A model generated the notes under the pieces. The model was not told the DNA's origin, made no database searches, and was given only the letters and a program-made list of their open reading frames with translations. The translations under genes were made by a program, and so were the position numbers. From DATHWB01 sp040905965 (lineage in GTDB: Bacteria; Actinomycetota; Acidimicrobiia; Spongiisociales; ZC4RG35), in NCBI GenBank assembly GCA_040905965.1, contig JBBDQP010000007.1, positions 1 through 59,385 of the forward strand: a stretch of 59,385 bases of DNA. Direction: 5' to 3'. Position 1 is the stretch's first letter, and each line of letters begins with the position of its first letter. Below, in pieces: positions 57,710 through 59,385 of the stretch.

Positions 57710-58510
57710 TCATGTCCCTGAGATCGTCTTCCCGGCCCGTTCGATGGCGGTCAGTCCGTCGGCGATCGACCACACGTAGCTGACCCGCTCCGTCCCGAGT
57801 CGCTCCAGTCGGTCGCGACCGTCACCCGTCAGCCATTGCTGGGTCATCGGCGCCTCGACGGTGATCGGGAAGTCGTCTCGGCCTGCGGCCAGGCGGGCGG
57901 CCTCGGCGATGGATTCGAGGTCGTCCCACGAGTGGATGTTGACGGCGTCCGCCACCCGGCCGGCGACCGCTGCCAGCTTCGGCCCGTTGACACCGACGAT
58001 GATCGGCGGAACGGGTTCGGGTCGGAGGAAGCCCTCGGCCGATGCAAGGGCGTGGTACTCGCCTACGACGTCGGGAGTCCCCGACCACAGGGCCCGTATG
58101 ACCTTCGCTACTTCCTCTACTCGGTGGCGACGCTCCGCATCTCCGAGCGTGGGGAGACCGACCATCGCCAGCTCGGATGCGTAACGGCCCCGGCCGGCAC
58201 CCGCCCCGAGGCCGAGGAGCAGTCGCCCGTGCGAGAGCTGCTGGAGGGTTGCGGCGGCGACGGCGATGTGGGCCGGATGTCGGATGGTTGCGTTGAGGAC
58301 CAGCGGTCCGAGCTGGATCCGGTCGGTTGCGGCGGCGATGGCGGTGAGCGTCACCCACGGGTCGAGAGTGTGGGTGGCTCCCGCCGGCGACCCCGAAACG
58401 TGGTCGTAGGTCCAGACGCCGTCGAAGCCCACAGACTCGGCAAGGTGCGCCGCCTCGACCAGTTGATCCACGGTCGCTCCGAACGGGCTGAGAGAGAGGT
58501 CGAACTGCAT
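57710..58510 (-). CDS. LLM-class F420-dependent oxidoreductase
   Basis: 266 residues. A bacterial luciferase-like TIM barrel: FDLSLSPFGATVDQLVEAAHLAESVGFDGVWTYDHVSG, VTLTAIAAATDRIQLGPLVLNATIRHPAHIAVAAATLQQLSHGRLLLGLGAGAG and PPIIVGVNGPKLAAVAGRVADAVNIH. The family commonly uses F420 in actinobacteria, FMN elsewhere. ATG 58510; the upstream extension in this frame has no conserved sequence. It follows the flavodoxin-like gene by 46 bp. Confidence 0.9.
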   Translation of the reverse strand: MQFDLSLSPFGATVDQLVEAAHLAESVGFDGVWTYDHVSGSPAGATHTLDPWVTLTAIAAATDRIQLGPLVLNATIRHPAHIAVAAATLQQLSHGRLLLGLGAGAGRGRYASELAMVGLPTLGDAERRHRVEEVAKVIRALWSGTPDVVGEYHALASAEGFLRPEPVPPIIVGVNGPKLAAVAGRVADAVNIHSWDDLESIAEAARLAAGRDDFPITVEAPMTQQWLTGDGRDRLERLGTERVSYVWSIADGLTAIERAGKTISGT

Positions 58511-58556
58511 GAACTCGTAAACGTAGACCGGCCGTTCCCCTGCGACCGAGCCGCTC

Positions 58557-59291
58557 CTAGCGGTACTCGGGGTTGGGGAAGTCGTAGCGGGCGCCTGCGT
58601 CCCATCCCGCCCGCTGGTTGCCGTGGGCGGGGATGCCGCCGGCATCGGTCAGCATGCGGGCGAGATGCATCAGGTTCCATGTCATGAAGGTCGTGTTGCG
58701 GTTGGTGAAGTCGTTCTCCGGTCCACCCGAACCGTCGTCGAGGTAGCTGGGGCCGGGCCCTGCCTCGCCGATCCAGCCGGCGTCAGCCTGGGGAGGGATC
58801 ACGTATCCGAGATGCTGAAGCGAATAGAGCACGTTCATGGCGATGTGCTTGATCCCGTCCTCGTTCCCTGTGACGAGACAGCCCCCGACCTTCCCGTAGT
58901 AGGCGTACTGGCCTGCGTCGTTGAGGATTCCTGACTGTGCGTACAGACGCTCGATGATCCGGGTCGCCACCGACGACTTCTCGCCCAGCCAGATCGGCGT
59001 TCCGATAACGAGGATGTGGGCGGCCTTCACCCTCTCGTACAGGGACGGCCATTCGTCGGTCTCCGCACCGTGCTCGGTCATGTCGGGGTAGACCCCCGGT
59101 GCGATGTCGTGGTCGACGGCGCGAATCAGGTCGACGGTGACCCCGTTGCGGCGCATGATCTCCATCGAGATGTCCATCAGTCCCTGGGTATGGGACTGCT
59201 CGGGGGACGGCTTCAAGGTGCAGTTGACGAACAACGCCCGCAGGTCGGAGAAGTCCCATTTGGACTCGGTGTCGTAGGTAGCGTCGGTCAT
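58557..59291 (-). CDS. Flavodoxin-fold NAD(P)H oxidoreductase
   Basis: 244 residues. LRALFVNCTLKPSPEQSHTQGLMD is the FMN phosphate loop, HILVIGTPIWLGEKSSVATRIIERL the central motif and YGKVGGCLVTGNEDGIKHIAMNVLYSLQHLGY the flavin-binding end. It matches the NADPH-dependent FMN reductase/flavodoxin family. It could supply reduced flavin to the LLM enzyme downstream. Its ATG overlaps the stop of a partial upstream gene (ATGA). Confidence 0.9.
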   Translation of the reverse strand: MTDATYDTESKWDFSDLRALFVNCTLKPSPEQSHTQGLMDISMEIMRRNGVTVDLIRAVDHDIAPGVYPDMTEHGAETDEWPSLYERVKAAHILVIGTPIWLGEKSSVATRIIERLYAQSGILNDAGQYAYYGKVGGCLVTGNEDGIKHIAMNVLYSLQHLGYVIPPQADAGWIGEAGPGPSYLDDGSGGPENDFTNRNTTFMTWNLMHLARMLTDAGGIPAHGNQRAGWDAGARYDFPNPEYR

Positions 59292-59385
59292 TCATTCCCC
59301 TCAGGTGACTGATGGGAAACGTAGCGGACAGGGTCGACTACCCGTGGTGTGATCGGCAGCGCGATGAGGGTGAGACCGGCGGCGA
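59288..59385 (-). CDS. C-terminal end of a gene running off the window
   Basis: An open frame of 31 codons enters from the right edge and ends at TGA overlapping the flavodoxin-like start. It begins with a hydrophobic stretch (AAGLTLIALPITPRVVDPV) and ends hydrophilic, as for the last helix of a membrane protein. Too little is present to name it. Confidence 0.45.
   Translation of the reverse strand, partial: AAGLTLIALPITPRVVDPVRYVSHQSPEGNE

Noticed and set aside
1..59385. CRISPR arrays, prophage genes, rRNA genes or selA/selB/selC/selD
   Set aside because: None were found on reading both strands; Sec machinery must lie elsewhere in the genome if the TGA codons are read as Sec.

Overview
The window is high-GC DNA from an actinobacterium, most likely a class Acidimicrobiia lineage. 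I infer this from the base composition, F420-type enzymes (a Ddn-like DUF385 protein and an LLM monooxygenase), a SARP/BTAD regulator, many lipoproteins and actinobacterial DUF families. A run of exactly 100 N flanked by identical 55-bp ends points to a draft or metagenome scaffold. No rRNA, CRISPR array or phage was seen. There is one tRNA gene (Lys, TTT).

Layout. 1-4.1 kb: an EamA exporter and a divergent MarR regulator, then a covalent-flavin GcvT-type dehydrogenase. 4.1-9.2 kb: an alpha/beta-hydrolase fused to a BTAD regulator, a cupin, a cupredoxin-like lipoprotein, a membrane protein and a membrane-anchored propeller-like protein broken by the assembly gap. 9.1-12.2 kb: a coupled DUF385/membrane/XRE operon with its own operator, and a two-RCK potassium channel. 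12.3-14.2 kb: an autoinhibited Fic protein with a repeated TTACACGT motif at its promoter, and tRNA-Lys. 14.3-25 kb is a plastic accessory region: a second propeller-like protein, a 254-bp repeat present twice and sharing its edge with the tRNA-Lys upstream region, relics of a SARP, a dodecin and an IS3 transposase, a CHASE histidine kinase with an EhuB-like binding protein, a GAF-EAL phosphodiesterase, and an IS110 element.

25-34 kb: a TetR/DUF6326 pair, a CDF metal exporter, TrkH, two DUF3179 proteins, a histidine kinase and a hydrolase. 34.2-44.6 kb holds the most striking content: two genes interrupted by in-frame TGA codons at exactly the redox-active positions of their families, each followed by a good bacterial SECIS-like hairpin. 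One is an AhpD/carboxymuconolactone-decarboxylase-like protein with C-x-x-U-x-x-x-H, the other a GrdB-like protein with U-P-V-C. Between them lie a Rieske-ThDP enzyme fusion, a patatin, a DUF1684 protein, a formate/nitrite-type channel with two paralogous membrane proteins, and a PlsC-like acyltransferase.

44.6-48.7 kb is a thiol or heavy-metal cluster: a MerR regulator with a textbook long-spacer promoter, a small thioredoxin-like protein, a MerA/Lpd-like reductase, a CMD protein, a membrane protein and a CcdA-like protein. 48.8-59.4 kb carries NnrE, DUF547, a second disulfide oxidoreductase, DUF427, a DUF3179-TlpA-Crp operon, a discoidin-like lipoprotein with a DsbA-family protein, DUF1801, an LLM enzyme, a flavodoxin-fold protein and the tail of one more gene. 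Redox and thiol chemistry recurs across the right half.
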